Part shown: positions 8,539 to 16,918 of the stretch, one piece after another | How positions within the stretch are numbered: the first letter of the stretch is position 1 | How the letters are laid out: the number at the start of each line of letters is the position of its first letter | Assembly (NCBI GenBank): GCA_021790475.1 | Contig: JAJYDU010000003.1 | Span: 1 to 42,851 of the forward strand | DNA length: 42,851 nt | From: Planctomycetota bacterium | GTDB lineage: Bacteria > Planctomycetota > Phycisphaerae > WQYP01 | Reading direction: 5' to 3' | Translations under genes and position numbers: made by a program | The notes under the pieces: generated by a model | Told to the model about the DNA's origin: nothing | The model's input: only the letters and a program-made list of their open reading frames with translations | Database searches by the model: none

Positions 8539-8571
8539 CCCATAAAAAGCTAACGCTCCCATAAAAAGCTA
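8539..8571. repeat. 14-base direct repeat with 19-base period upstream of the PEP-CTERM gene
   Basis: CCCATAAAAAGCTA occurs at 8539-8552 and again at 8558-8571. The 19-base spacing and position about 320 bases upstream of the PEP-CTERM start could mark a regulator-binding site, but it may also be a chance slippage duplication in AT-rich DNA. Confidence 0.45.
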
Positions 8572-8880
8572 CCGGTAGTAAAAACAAACCACTATATTAC
8601 AGTATAAACGGATTTATAGGCAATGGCAAAAAAAGTAAAAATTTTTAGGAAATGAGGCAAGCCAGTCGACCTACGGGCAAGTTTCCGCGCATAGAGCGGA
8701 GCAATTTATGAATGGTGCATTGCACAACACTCGCGCCAAATGCGAATAATGGGAGAATTATAGGACCAAATTTATGGGACGTTTATTTCTTTCATGGCAT
8801 GATTTACACTCCACGCGCCGCGCTCTGTTATGAAATCGTCCGGGCGCGAAGCCGGGCCGCGGCGACGGCCCGCATCGCGA

Positions 8881-9131
8881 ATCAAGATGGCTATGATCGG
8901 TTGGACGACCTGCCGTTTCTGTGGGCGGGGTGCTCATGTCTTTGGTTTTTTTTCCTCTCCATACGCGTGCACTTTTTGACAGATCAGCCGCAGGGATTCT
9001 TCGACATTGCCGCCGGCTCTCTTGAAAGAGTCGGCGTCAATCGTCAGAGGCGCTCCGAGCACAACCAGCGGCGCGCCGTATTCGGGCGTGCGCACCGCCT
9101 GCTCAATGCTCAGCCCGCCGACCGCCTGTAC
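8881..9131 (+). repeat. 251-bp direct repeat, copy 2 (non-functional gene fragment)
   Basis: Near-identical copy of 4617-4867 lying upstream of the PEP-CTERM gene. It carries only the tail of the HPS-like gene and the first codons of the UroD-like gene on the minus strand, with no intact gene around it. It ends abruptly at 9131 within the HPS-like sequence and is followed 30 bases later by a copy of the GC/pyrimidine repeat. High identity points to a recent duplication. Confidence 0.9.
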
Positions 9132-9163
9132 TGGGCAGGCAAGATGCGTGCGCTACAAGAATT

Positions 9164-9215
9164 AGCGGCGCAACCGCCGCTCTCCTTTCAATTTTCTATT
9201 TTCTTCCGCCGGCGC
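9164..9215. repeat. GC/pyrimidine repeat, fourth copy
   Basis: Near-identical to 8394-8445 (GCGGCGCAACCGCCGCTCTC and the following CT-rich tract). It overlaps the 3' end of the broken PEP-CTERM tail, matching the position of the tandem pair at the end of the intact PEP-CTERM gene. The repeat therefore seems to travel with PEP-CTERM 3' ends. Confidence 0.6.
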
Positions 9216-9300
9216 ACCGGTAATCCCAAACCGCTCCCGATAGCCATCGGGACCAGCAACGCCACCGCAGGCCGGTTCGAGCCTGCCTCTTCTGCCCTGC
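9188..9300 (-). pseudogene. Broken PEP-CTERM sorting-signal remnant
   Basis: The minus strand encodes AVALLVPMAIGSGLGLPV followed by RRRKKIEN and a stop, the layout of a PEP-CTERM helix and basic tail. Just upstream, in the neighbouring frame, is LEPA. Removing one base joins them as LEPA-AVALLV, the expected Pro-Glu-Pro-like box running into the helix. No passenger domain is left upstream. This looks like the 3' end of a second PEP-CTERM gene lost by deletion and frameshift. Confidence 0.55.
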
Positions 9301-9533
9301 CGCATGTACTACTACAACGAACCTTCGGATTTAAGTGCAGCAAATATGTTGGGTTATAATCGATCCGTGCGACGAGACTTCCCGCGCTCGCCAATATTAT
9401 CGGAGGTCGTGTCCAGTAATGGTTTTGTGAAGCAAGTGGCGGAGTTTTTTATTGGCACAGGTTCGTTGTAGTAGTACTTAACGATGAACGGGGCGACGCG
9501 GATCCCGGCGGCGCCCAAAACCTGGAGCAGGCG

Positions 9534-10592
9534 TTATCCAATAACTTCGCCAGCCCGCACCATGACCTTGATCCGGGATTCCACGCCGAGGCTCTGGATG
9601 ATGTTTTCGACGTGCTTTTCGACTGTTCGGGGACTTAAGCCCAGGAGGTAACCGATTTCCCGGTCCGTCTTCCCCTGCACCAGCCACGCCACAACCTCGG
9701 CCTGGCGCGGCGTCAGGCCCAGGGCTTGCAGTTGCAGCGCGTGGCCGGCGACGCTGTGCTCGCGGAACAGCAGCGTAAACGCGCCATCGATACGGGTGGC
9801 CAGGCGCACCATCAGCCATCGTCCCGGTCTGTATTCCACCAGGGGCAAACAGGAGATGGTCCCGCCGACCGCATGACCCAGCCAGTCCCCTATCTCGGGC
9901 GGAAGCCGGTTCGAAGGCCGCCGGGGGGCCGGATAGTAGACCGATAAAAGACGCCTCGCTTCCAGCGAGGCCGATAGAATCGAGCCATCCGAACCAACCG
10001 TGATGGAGCCGAGGCCCGCATGTTCGAGAATTTCACCGTCGTGCTTGCGCTCTCGTCGGAGTCTGGCGATCAGCTGCGCCGTGCGATGCGCCTGCCGCAG
10101 ATGCGGCCGCAGCAGATCAAGCATGGCCCGCTCCGTGTCGGAAAAATCCCTGCGGCGCCGATTCAGGGCGATGCCGGCGACCGCGCCTGGCCGGGAGGCT
10201 ACGCCCACGGCCATTTGGTGTTCGACCCCGACGCGCCTGAAAAATTCGTTATACAGCCCCGTGCGGTGAAACTGGTCCTTGGTAAGAAAGTCGGACAGGC
10301 ACAGAGCGCGGCAGCCGGGGTGACGATGCGTGTAACCGATCAGCGGGTGTTCGTGAATGTGGCGCTCAAACGCCAGGAGCTGTTCCCGCGTGTAGGAATC
10401 TCCGAGGAAGGCCGCCCGCAACATTCTCTGCGGCCGGATCGCTATCTCGTTGTATCCGGCGCAGTCCACCGCGAGAAGTTCCACGATCGCCTTCAGGACG
10501 CGTATGGGAAATTCCTCCGGATCGCCGTCCGCATGGATCGATGCGATACAGCAGGAGAGCTTGCGGAATTGATCGGCGTTCAGGCCTCTCAT
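9534..10592 (-). CDS. LuxR-family transcriptional regulator
   Basis: A 352-residue regulator. The last 60 residues form a LuxR/GerE helix-turn-helix: LTPRQAEVVAWL, then GKTDREIGYLLGLSPRTVEKH and the closing helix with SLGVESRIKV. The first 200 residues resemble a GAF-like sensory region (PEEFPIRVLKAIVELL, then GVASRPGAVAGIALNRRRRDF) followed by a linker helix rich in Arg. No receiver-domain Asp pattern is visible, so it is probably a ligand-sensing rather than a phosphorylated regulator. The ATG at 10592 has AGAGAGGAG 5 bases upstream. It is transcribed alone from the promoter at 10713-10741. Its position between the PEP-CTERM region and the dnaA group does not show its target. Confidence 0.88.
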   Translation of the reverse strand: MRGLNADQFRKLSCCIASIHADGDPEEFPIRVLKAIVELLAVDCAGYNEIAIRPQRMLRAAFLGDSYTREQLLAFERHIHEHPLIGYTHRHPGCRALCLSDFLTKDQFHRTGLYNEFFRRVGVEHQMAVGVASRPGAVAGIALNRRRRDFSDTERAMLDLLRPHLRQAHRTAQLIARLRRERKHDGEILEHAGLGSITVGSDGSILSASLEARRLLSVYYPAPRRPSNRLPPEIGDWLGHAVGGTISCLPLVEYRPGRWLMVRLATRIDGAFTLLFREHSVAGHALQLQALGLTPRQAEVVAWLVQGKTDREIGYLLGLSPRTVEKHVENIIQSLGVESRIKVMVRAGEVIG

Positions 10593-10712
10593 CGGTGCTC
10601 CTCTCTATTGCAGGTCCCACCGGATGCTCCCGGATTTGCCACGTTCGCCCGGTTTGCCGACGGATTTTCCTTCCCCGCATCGCCGGCGGTTCGGAAACGC
10701 CCGCTGGCAATT

Positions 10713-10741
10713 AGTGTATCCTGTTTGCGCCCAAGTATCAA
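10713..10741 (-). promoter_or_regulatory. Sigma-70-type promoter of the LuxR-family gene
   Basis: On the minus strand TTGATA (10741-10736), 17 bases, then TACACT (10718-10713). It lies between the stop of the SurA-like gene and the regulator start, giving a leader of about 110 bases. Confidence 0.5.
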
Positions 10742-10769
10742 CATCAACAAGAGCGTGTTATTAATGGTT

Positions 10770-12794
10770 TCAGCGATTGGCCACAAAATGCTCGCGCGCC
10801 GCCACCGCCTTATAACTAAGCCAGTTGGAAAGAAACCGCATGTAGGTCTGGGTGACAATCTGGCTGCCGGCGTATCGCTGGAGGACCGGTGCGTGAAGCA
10901 TGTTGACCGGAATCGGATGCACCGCGACGAGTTGCATCACGAATACCTCCAGGCGTGATCCAATATTCACGCTTGTGGTTGGTTTTTCGACCGATGGTTT
11001 GGGCGCTCCAGAAATGGCGATTTTCCCGGCCTTCACCCCGGAGGCCGGTGAAGCCGATGCGTCCGTGGCACGAGTTCGGCGGGCATGGTCCTGGGTACGC
11101 TGGTTCCGGAGAGCGAGCTTGAAAGCCGCGCGTGTCAGTTGGCGCAGCCGCCCACGAATGCCGGGAATCTGTGCCGGTGCGATGCGGTAAACAGGCTCGC
11201 CCAGATAATTATACCCCAGCGGGCTTTCCACATCCGGCGCCAGGGCGGTAAACGCCGGCGGCGTAGTCAGGGGCAGACCTTTGGCTCTGGCCAGCGCCGC
11301 CAGAGATATTTTTCCGGCTTGGTCAGCCAGTCTGCGGCCGCGGCGGATGTTCAATTGGTATGCCGCGAGCAATCGGGCATCACGCGCCACGGCCGTGCGG
11401 ACTTGGGCAAGCGATGTCGGATCGTGGGCGGGACTCACGGCGGTTATGCGGTAAATATATTCATTGCCGTGTCGATCCTCGAGCACCGGCCCTTCACGCC
11501 CCGCCTGCAAGTGCAGCAACAGGCCAATGCCTTTGGCGTGGGGATCCAACTCATGAATTTTCAGCGCCAGCGTGCGCAAACCCAGGGGCGTGTTCCATCC
11601 GCTTAGCTTCGTAACCGCCTGGCCGATGCCGCGCAGGCTTGCCAGGCCGGCCGAATCGAGCCAGTGATTCCAGCGGCCTGTTTCCGGTCGGTAATGAAAC
11701 CGGTTTGCCAGCGCCAGGGAAAGGCGATGATATGACAGCCACTTGGATCGTGGCAAGGGCTTATAAAAGCCGCTGATCTCGGGGTTTTTCCACACCTTGG
11801 CCGTCTGGTGCAGCGTCCAATCCGTCATACGGTGAAAAAGAATATCAATGTGGCTATCGAGCTGCCGGCGAATCAGGAGGTTTTTGACTTGTTCGAAAGT
11901 CTTGTATTGAGGGTGGGCCGGCGCGGTGGTGGTTGCTTTTTTTGGTTTAATTATAAACTTGTTCAAATGGGCCTTGTAATACCGGTAAGCCGTCTGTACA
12001 TCCGCCAGGGTTGGTTGCATGGCGGCGCGAACGGCGGCGCGGTCAAATTTCATGAACTCGAGTTTCACTCGATTTGGGTACCGGTAGCCGAAGGGATAAT
12101 GATGGCCGTCGATCTGTGGCGGCTCTCGGGACTGGTTCGGATTCCACGGCAATACCCCGCGGTAAGTCGTGAAAAGATGCGCGCGCATAGCCGCGGATGG
12201 CGCCGGCTGGGAAGCGGCGATATGGGCCGCGGAAAGGCGCACGTAATCAATCCGCACCTTTGAAGAAAGTTCGCTGATGTAATGCAACAACTGCGGTTGG
12301 CTGGGCAGCGCTGCGCCGTAGGCAAAATCAGCCAGTTGATTGATGGCGTCAAGATCCGCCACCGCCTGCACCACATTTTCCCGAACGTAGACCGAGTTTT
12401 CCAGCAATGCCGCCACCTGCCGCAGGACACTTTTGCTCTGCAACTGGTCGCGCACGTCTTGAACATTCGCCAGGAACCCATTGCGCGTTGCTTCGTGTAA
12501 CAGCAGATAAAACTGGAGGCTGGCCCGGGAAAGGCTGCGGCCGCTGAGCCACCCCAGTCGATCCGCAAAATAGGGGATTCTCCGTAGCACATTCACATCT
12601 ATTTGCGCCTGCGTAAGCTGGCCGTTGGTCAACGGGTGGCCGTCGAGCTTGCCCACCACAAAACCCGCGCCGCTGGTCCCCATGCTGGCGGTGTAGGATA
12701 TACCGACAAGAAAGGTGATCATGAGGATCACGCCGAAGAAAGCCATCAGCGGCTTGCTGTACTTGCGCATTAACTTGATCGACATACCGGGCAT
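10770..12794 (-). CDS. Membrane-anchored SurA/PpiD N-terminal-like protein
   Basis: A 674-residue protein with a short basic N-terminus, one membrane helix at about residues 15-37 (PLMAFFGVILMITFLVGISY) and a large extracytoplasmic part. The start of the soluble region (VVGKLDGHPLTNGQLTQAQI) resembles SurA/PpiD chaperone N-terminal domains. These helper proteins bind unfolded envelope proteins, and some carry a parvulin isomerase domain. I do not see a parvulin signature, so chaperone or scaffold activity is more likely than isomerase. The start could be the first Met or the one at codon 4 (MSIKLMRKYSKP); neither has a strong ribosome site. It lies about 100 bases downstream of dnaA in the same direction and may share its transcript. 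Confidence 0.7.
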   Translation of the reverse strand: MPGMSIKLMRKYSKPLMAFFGVILMITFLVGISYTASMGTSGAGFVVGKLDGHPLTNGQLTQAQIDVNVLRRIPYFADRLGWLSGRSLSRASLQFYLLLHEATRNGFLANVQDVRDQLQSKSVLRQVAALLENSVYVRENVVQAVADLDAINQLADFAYGAALPSQPQLLHYISELSSKVRIDYVRLSAAHIAASQPAPSAAMRAHLFTTYRGVLPWNPNQSREPPQIDGHHYPFGYRYPNRVKLEFMKFDRAAVRAAMQPTLADVQTAYRYYKAHLNKFIIKPKKATTTAPAHPQYKTFEQVKNLLIRRQLDSHIDILFHRMTDWTLHQTAKVWKNPEISGFYKPLPRSKWLSYHRLSLALANRFHYRPETGRWNHWLDSAGLASLRGIGQAVTKLSGWNTPLGLRTLALKIHELDPHAKGIGLLLHLQAGREGPVLEDRHGNEYIYRITAVSPAHDPTSLAQVRTAVARDARLLAAYQLNIRRGRRLADQAGKISLAALARAKGLPLTTPPAFTALAPDVESPLGYNYLGEPVYRIAPAQIPGIRGRLRQLTRAAFKLALRNQRTQDHARRTRATDASASPASGVKAGKIAISGAPKPSVEKPTTSVNIGSRLEVFVMQLVAVHPIPVNMLHAPVLQRYAGSQIVTQTYMRFLSNWLSYKAVAAREHFVANR

Positions 12795-12894
12795 TTCCCA
12801 TCGCGAACCGGTTTAGCCGGCGTTTCCGCTTACGGCATTTCCGCAAAAACATAAGCATAAACCAATTGCGGAGGATGGTAAATCAAGCTGCATT

Positions 12895-14358
12895 TCACGG
12901 TGGCCGGCGAAGCTGGGCGGCGATGTGCTGGAGTATCTCCGCCATCGCCCGATGGCGCGGCCCGTCCGGGGTGTTCCAGTAGATGACGGCGCCGGCGGCG
13001 ATCTGGGCTTCGATCCGCCGGCAGGCGCCGATCACGGTGGAATGGTTGCGCCCGCCGATGGCGCGGCCGATATCGGGGAAACTCATGTGGGAATGCTGCC
13101 GGGCAAGATACATAGCCACCGCCCGCGCGGTCGCGGTAAGTCGCCGGCGGCTGGCGCCCATCAGCGCGCCGGGTGGAATGGCAAAAAAATCGGCGGCGGT
13201 TTTCACGATGCGGTCGATGGCCACGGGCGCCGGCGGTCGCAGCCGATCGTGAAGTTCACGGATCAGCAGGGTGGAGGAAGACTTGCCGGAAGCGTTGCCG
13301 GTCGCGCGCTCGCCCAGTTCGCTCCGCGCGACCATCTGTACGGCCAGGCCCTCCAGTTCGCGCACGCTGGCCACGGGCGCCTGCGCCAATTGCATCAGAA
13401 CCAGGTCGCTCACGCGCCACTGGCGGTGGTTCAAAAATCGGCGAAGAATTTCCAGGCGTGTGGGTAGATCGGGTGGATCGATCCGGATGACCATGCCGCT
13501 GACGAAACGGCTTCGCAGCGCTTCGCTCAGCGCGGCAATATCGCGGGGCGACGAGTCACATGCGAGAATCACCTGGCGGTTGTTGGCGTCGATCTGGTCG
13601 AAGGTGTGAAGGAATTCCTCCTGCGTGCGGCGTTTGCTGGCGAAAAAGTGCACGTCGTCGATGGCCAGCAAGTCGGCTTGCCGCAGGCGCCGGCGAAAAC
13701 TTTCCATGCGATTGGCCTTGATCGCTTCGAGGAACTCGTTGGTGAACTGTTCCCCGGTCAGATACAGCCAGCGCTTTTCCGGATGCGCCTGGCGCAAGTA
13801 ATGACACACGCCCTGGAGCAGGTGCGTTTTACCCAGACCGCACTGGCCGTGGATGAATAACGGGTTGAACTCTCGGCGCGGATCATCCGCCACGCGCCGG
13901 GCCGCATGATAAGCAAGCTGATTGGTCGGTCCGGCGACAAATTCCTCAAGTCGATAGCGTGGATTCAGGCTGGCGCCGCCGGCCTGCCCGACAGGCCGGC
14001 CCGCCGGGGCGCAATCCGGGCGGGGAGGCGCCGGCGGGGCGGAATCAGATCGGGAATCGCCGGCGGTCGGCGGGACCGCCAGTTCGATCAGAAGCTCCGG
14101 TTCCCCGCCCAATACGGCTTGCGCGACCGCGCGAATATCCTGAAAAAATTTGTTGCGAATCCAATTGGCGGCGAAGGCGTTGCCCACCACCACACGCAGA
14201 TGATGACCTTCGGCGATCCAGCGCGTCTTGCCGTCAAACCATTGCTCAAAGCGGATCGGGCCGATGCGCCGCCGCAGAAGATCGGGTATTCGGGCCGAAT
14301 ATTCCGTGGGGGCGATAAAACCAGCGGTTTGCTCCCTGGCGGGCGCGGCAACGGACAT
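12895..14358 (-). CDS. dnaA: Chromosomal replication initiator DnaA
   Basis: The 487-residue initiator that binds DnaA boxes and opens oriC using ATP. Domain I lies at about 22-85 (ARIPDLLRRRIGPIRFEQWF) and a Pro-rich linker at 95-130. The AAA+ domain has Walker A GQCGLGKT at 171-178, Walker B LLAIDDVHFF at 230-239 and LRSRF at 281-285. Domain IV ends with the DnaA signature GGRNHSTVIGACRRIE at 435-450. The ATG has GGAAAGGAG 6-7 bases upstream. The gene is not followed by dnaN and is not next to rpmH, so the classical order is not kept. The 590 bases upstream carry DnaA-box-like sites, suggesting autoregulation or an adjacent origin. Confidence 0.97.
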   Translation of the reverse strand: MSVAAPAREQTAGFIAPTEYSARIPDLLRRRIGPIRFEQWFDGKTRWIAEGHHLRVVVGNAFAANWIRNKFFQDIRAVAQAVLGGEPELLIELAVPPTAGDSRSDSAPPAPPRPDCAPAGRPVGQAGGASLNPRYRLEEFVAGPTNQLAYHAARRVADDPRREFNPLFIHGQCGLGKTHLLQGVCHYLRQAHPEKRWLYLTGEQFTNEFLEAIKANRMESFRRRLRQADLLAIDDVHFFASKRRTQEEFLHTFDQIDANNRQVILACDSSPRDIAALSEALRSRFVSGMVIRIDPPDLPTRLEILRRFLNHRQWRVSDLVLMQLAQAPVASVRELEGLAVQMVARSELGERATGNASGKSSSTLLIRELHDRLRPPAPVAIDRIVKTAADFFAIPPGALMGASRRRLTATARAVAMYLARQHSHMSFPDIGRAIGGRNHSTVIGACRRIEAQIAAGAVIYWNTPDGPRHRAMAEILQHIAAQLRRPP

Positions 14359-14811
14359 GAGCGACTCCTTTCCCGACGTGTATGACGAACCAACCGGCGG
14401 ACACCACCTGCGGTGAAGCCGCCGCCGGGAAACCGTCCTGGTCGTTCAAACGCGTGGGCGATCCGTCGCCTTCCCGATGAAATTTCGCTCCCGCCGCCGC
14501 GGGCGGTTGCTCCCCGCGCCGCCGGCGCTTCTCAGGCGGCGCCGCGGAACCCGCCGGCGGAGGCGCGGTGGAGAGAAGCGGAAGCAATATAACTATAATT
14601 ACTATATATCAACAATTCTAAACTTCCATTAAACATGAGGCGCGGCAACTTTCCCGCCCTGAACCAGCGGCGGCCGGTTCCGTCCGGCCGCCGCGTGTTG
14701 CTTTCCCGCGCCCGTGCGGTTGTTTTTTTTCCGCGGCCGCGGGAAGTCGCCTCGGCTGCCATGTATTAGCATTTGGCGAGGGCTGTTCGCAAGTGATATT
14801 TTTCAATTTTC

Positions 14812-14820
14812 TTATCCACA
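14812..14820 (+). promoter_or_regulatory. DnaA box, exact consensus
   Basis: TTATCCACA, identical to the strongest E. coli-type DnaA box, lying in the region upstream of dnaA. Confidence 0.7.
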
Positions 14821-14902
14821 ATATGCCAGTTCCGGGAGAAACCGGAACTTATGAAAATAAAAAATACTTTTGCACCGGTTACGCACAAAGTCCCTGAAAA
14901 AT

Positions 14903-14911
14903 TGTGCATAA
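14903..14911 (-). promoter_or_regulatory. DnaA box (TTATnCACA type)
   Basis: TTATGCACA on the minus strand fits the relaxed consensus. A weaker site, TTACGCACA, lies 16 bases away at 14879-14887 on the other strand. Confidence 0.55.
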
Positions 14912-14951
14912 ATTGTCGCTCCCGCCGGTTAACCCCGGATGGAACAAGAAG

Positions 14952-15920
14952 TTATGCGTCCCGCGGCGCCGCGCCGCGCACCGCGCCGATCAGTACGCGT
15001 CGTTCGCCGGTAACCCGGTAATGAGCGCGGCGGTACAGCCGCAGCGCCGGCGTATTGGCCTTGTCCACCGCCAGAACACACCACCGGCTGTTTCGCTTTG
15101 CCATGGTATAAAGAACATACTTCATCAGGGCGGTTCCCATGCCGCGGCGCCGGACCTGGGCTTTCACCCCAAGATAGACCACCTCCAACGTTTCGCGCTG
15201 GCTATGCCAGGCCATCAGCAGTGCCCCGAGAGGGCGCCGGTTCTCCATCGCCAGCAGCCACAGCGACGGATCGAACACCGCCGCCGCCTGATATCCGGCG
15301 ATGACATCGTCTATGGAGCGAAGGCCGGTAAGCAGGGGACAGTCCAGGGTATTTTCATAGCTGGCCACAATGGTGCGGGCGAAAAGCTCGTGGTTGGCGG
15401 GGGAGTAAGGCGTCAGGGTTATCCCGGTTGGCAAGGCCGACCGCGGTTCGAACAACGGGCGGGTTCGCTGCATGTAATACAGATTCGCCAAATCCACAAA
15501 ACCGCCGGCATGAAAGGCTGAAATTGAAAAAAAATCTTCGATATCCGCCACTGCCTGCGCCAACACCACGCCCGCGACACGGGCATCGCCGGCGGCGGCG
15601 GCGATACAGGCGCCGGTGGCGTCCCCGGACTCCGGTCGACAATTCCGATTCGTGATGTAAAAAAGGGCGGATCTTCCGGGATGCGGTATCCAGAGGCACG
15701 CGGCAATAACCCGTCCTCCGGCGATCGCCAGAACCTGCCGTGCTGTATTCACGTTATGGCGGAGGCAGTAGGCTTCCAACGACTCGCGCCGGCGCCGGGT
15801 TTGTGAATCGCAGGATTCCGAAACATCTTCCGGCCCCCGCAGAATGCACTGAAGACCACGCCGGGCCAGTTCCGGCGATCCGGGCCGTACCAGGTCGTAA
15901 TATTTTGTCAGCCTGCTCAT
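14952..15920 (-). CDS. GNAT-family N-acetyltransferase (possibly two GNAT folds)
   Basis: A 322-residue protein. The C-terminal half has a clear acetyl-CoA site: LEVVYLGVKAQVRRRGMGTALMKYVL, where RRRGMG is the Q/R-x-x-G-x-G/A pyrophosphate loop, followed by LAVDKANTPALRLYRRAHYR, the usual end of a GNAT fold. The N-terminal half (ARQVLAIAGGRVIAACLWI) looks like a second, degenerate GNAT domain, as in mycothiol-synthase-like proteins. The acceptor is unknown. Its ATG lies 17 bases after the stop of the UbiA gene, so the two are probably co-transcribed. Downstream is the putative origin region. Confidence 0.82.
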   Translation of the reverse strand: MSRLTKYYDLVRPGSPELARRGLQCILRGPEDVSESCDSQTRRRRESLEAYCLRHNVNTARQVLAIAGGRVIAACLWIPHPGRSALFYITNRNCRPESGDATGACIAAAAGDARVAGVVLAQAVADIEDFFSISAFHAGGFVDLANLYYMQRTRPLFEPRSALPTGITLTPYSPANHELFARTIVASYENTLDCPLLTGLRSIDDVIAGYQAAAVFDPSLWLLAMENRRPLGALLMAWHSQRETLEVVYLGVKAQVRRRGMGTALMKYVLYTMAKRNSRWCVLAVDKANTPALRLYRRAHYRVTGERRVLIGAVRGAAPRDA

Positions 15921-15937
15921 GATGCGAATTCCGCCGG

Positions 15938-16918
15938 CTATCGGGACGCCGCCGCCCGCAACACACGATACTGCGGCTTATGGGGCGAGTCTCTTCCCAG
16001 AAGGCGCAGGATTGCAAAAGTCGCCACGGAAATGACGCCAAGAGCCAGAATAACCAGTGCGGCAAGTGGTTGACCATTGGATGCCAATAATACCGAATCA
16101 TAAATGAACAACCAAAACAGGCCGATCTGCATCACGCGTTGGCCTCTTACGCGCGGGGGTATTTTACGATTGAAGAATATTACGCCGGCCCATAGGAAAT
16201 ACGCGGTGAAAGACAGCCCCAGCCCCAGCGCGTCGAGCAGAAAAAGGCGATTGATCTGATGCCAATATACCATGGCCGCCAACATCAGGCCGTTGAGGAA
16301 CAGAAGGCCGGCTGGAATGGCGGCCACATCCTTGAGCTTCAGTCGCGGCCGCTTGGATTCCAGGTAATAAGCCGCCGCGCCGGCCAGGGTGATATGCGTA
16401 AAGAGCAACATGGACAGCAGAAGAAAATGGGAATTTGGTTTGCCGATCAGACAATTAAGCGCGCGGATCAGGCCCAGAGTAAGCAGACCGATGGCGCCCA
16501 GATATTTGGCCGCGGCATTGTAAAACACGATCAGCAGGGCCACTCCCATCGCCAGCAGCAGCGAAATGGGCATAAGGACGTGCCGCTGATAAACGATCAA
16601 CATGGCCGCGGAAAACAGGCTCAGCAGAAGAAAAAGCAGGCTCAAAACGGTGGCCGCGGCCGGTGAAATTCGTCCGCTGGGAATGGGCCGCCACGGCGCA
16701 AAAAGCCGATCGCGGCGCGCATCGAGTAAATCGTTGAGAACCATGCCGAAACTGTACAGGAAAAAGGAAGTTGCCCCGGCCAGGATCAGGGACACAACCG
16801 GGTTGGCCGGCGCCGGACGGCCGGGACCATGGAGGAACATGATGGTCCATGTGTCGGCAACGGCTGTAAAAGCCAGGGCGACTCGCATCAGTTGCAGGGT
16901 GGCTAGAAAACGCGACAT
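15938..16918 (-). CDS. UbiA-family prenyltransferase
   Basis: A 326-residue polytopic membrane protein with about 8-9 helices. The first Asp-rich motif NDLLDARRD is at residues 62-70, followed by RPIPSGRIS at 77-85, the hallmark of UbiA enzymes that move a prenyl chain onto an aromatic or other acceptor. The second Asp motif is poorly kept (YYLESKRPRLKLKD in its region), so it is probably not a ubiquinone- or menaquinone-type enzyme; related proteins of uncertain substrate exist. I chose Met at 16918 (MSRFLATLQ) because helix 1 follows directly. A frame extending to 17029 would add 37 charged residues. It forms a pair with the GNAT gene. Confidence 0.85.
   Translation of the reverse strand: MSRFLATLQLMRVALAFTAVADTWTIMFLHGPGRPAPANPVVSLILAGATSFFLYSFGMVLNDLLDARRDRLFAPWRPIPSGRISPAAATVLSLLFLLLSLFSAAMLIVYQRHVLMPISLLLAMGVALLIVFYNAAAKYLGAIGLLTLGLIRALNCLIGKPNSHFLLLSMLLFTHITLAGAAAYYLESKRPRLKLKDVAAIPAGLLFLNGLMLAAMVYWHQINRLFLLDALGLGLSFTAYFLWAGVIFFNRKIPPRVRGQRVMQIGLFWLFIYDSVLLASNGQPLAALVILALGVISVATFAILRLLGRDSPHKPQYRVLRAAASR

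Larger units (their letters stand above)
8219..9533. other. 1.3-kb gene-free region holding duplicated fragments and repeats
   Basis: No convincing gene was found. From left to right it holds the leader of the PEP-CTERM gene, a copy of the GC/pyrimidine repeat (8394-8445), an AT-rich stretch with a 14-base direct repeat (8539-8571), the 251-bp duplicate (8881-9131), another short repeat (9164-9215) and a broken PEP-CTERM tail (about 9190-9300). Open frames here, including one of 215 codons on the plus strand, are fragments of other genes read antisense. The mix suggests a rearrangement hotspot. Confidence 0.7.
14359..14951. other. Putative oriC / dnaA control region
   Basis: A 593-base gene-free region upstream of dnaA. 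An AT-rich stretch at about 14583-14640 could serve as an unwinding element and dnaA promoter: the minus strand has TTGTTG, 17 bases, TTATAT. A DnaA box TTATCCACA is at 14812-14820, TTACGCACA at 14879-14887, and TTATGCACA on the minus strand at 14911-14903. Between the first two lies a perfect 8-base inverted repeat, AGTTCCGG (14828-14835) and CCGGAACT (14842-14849). The remaining part (14400-14570) is GC-rich and featureless. Origin activity is inferred from position and motifs only. Confidence 0.55.

Noticed and set aside
8314-8562. 82-codon minus-strand frame upstream of the PEP-CTERM gene
   Set aside because: It runs through the repeat copy in a frame other than the PEP-CTERM-like one, with no ribosome site and no recognisable sequence.
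8712-9359. 215-codon open frame on the plus strand
   Set aside because: It reads antisense through the duplicated HPS/UroD fragment and the short repeat; composition and lack of any domain show it is not a gene.
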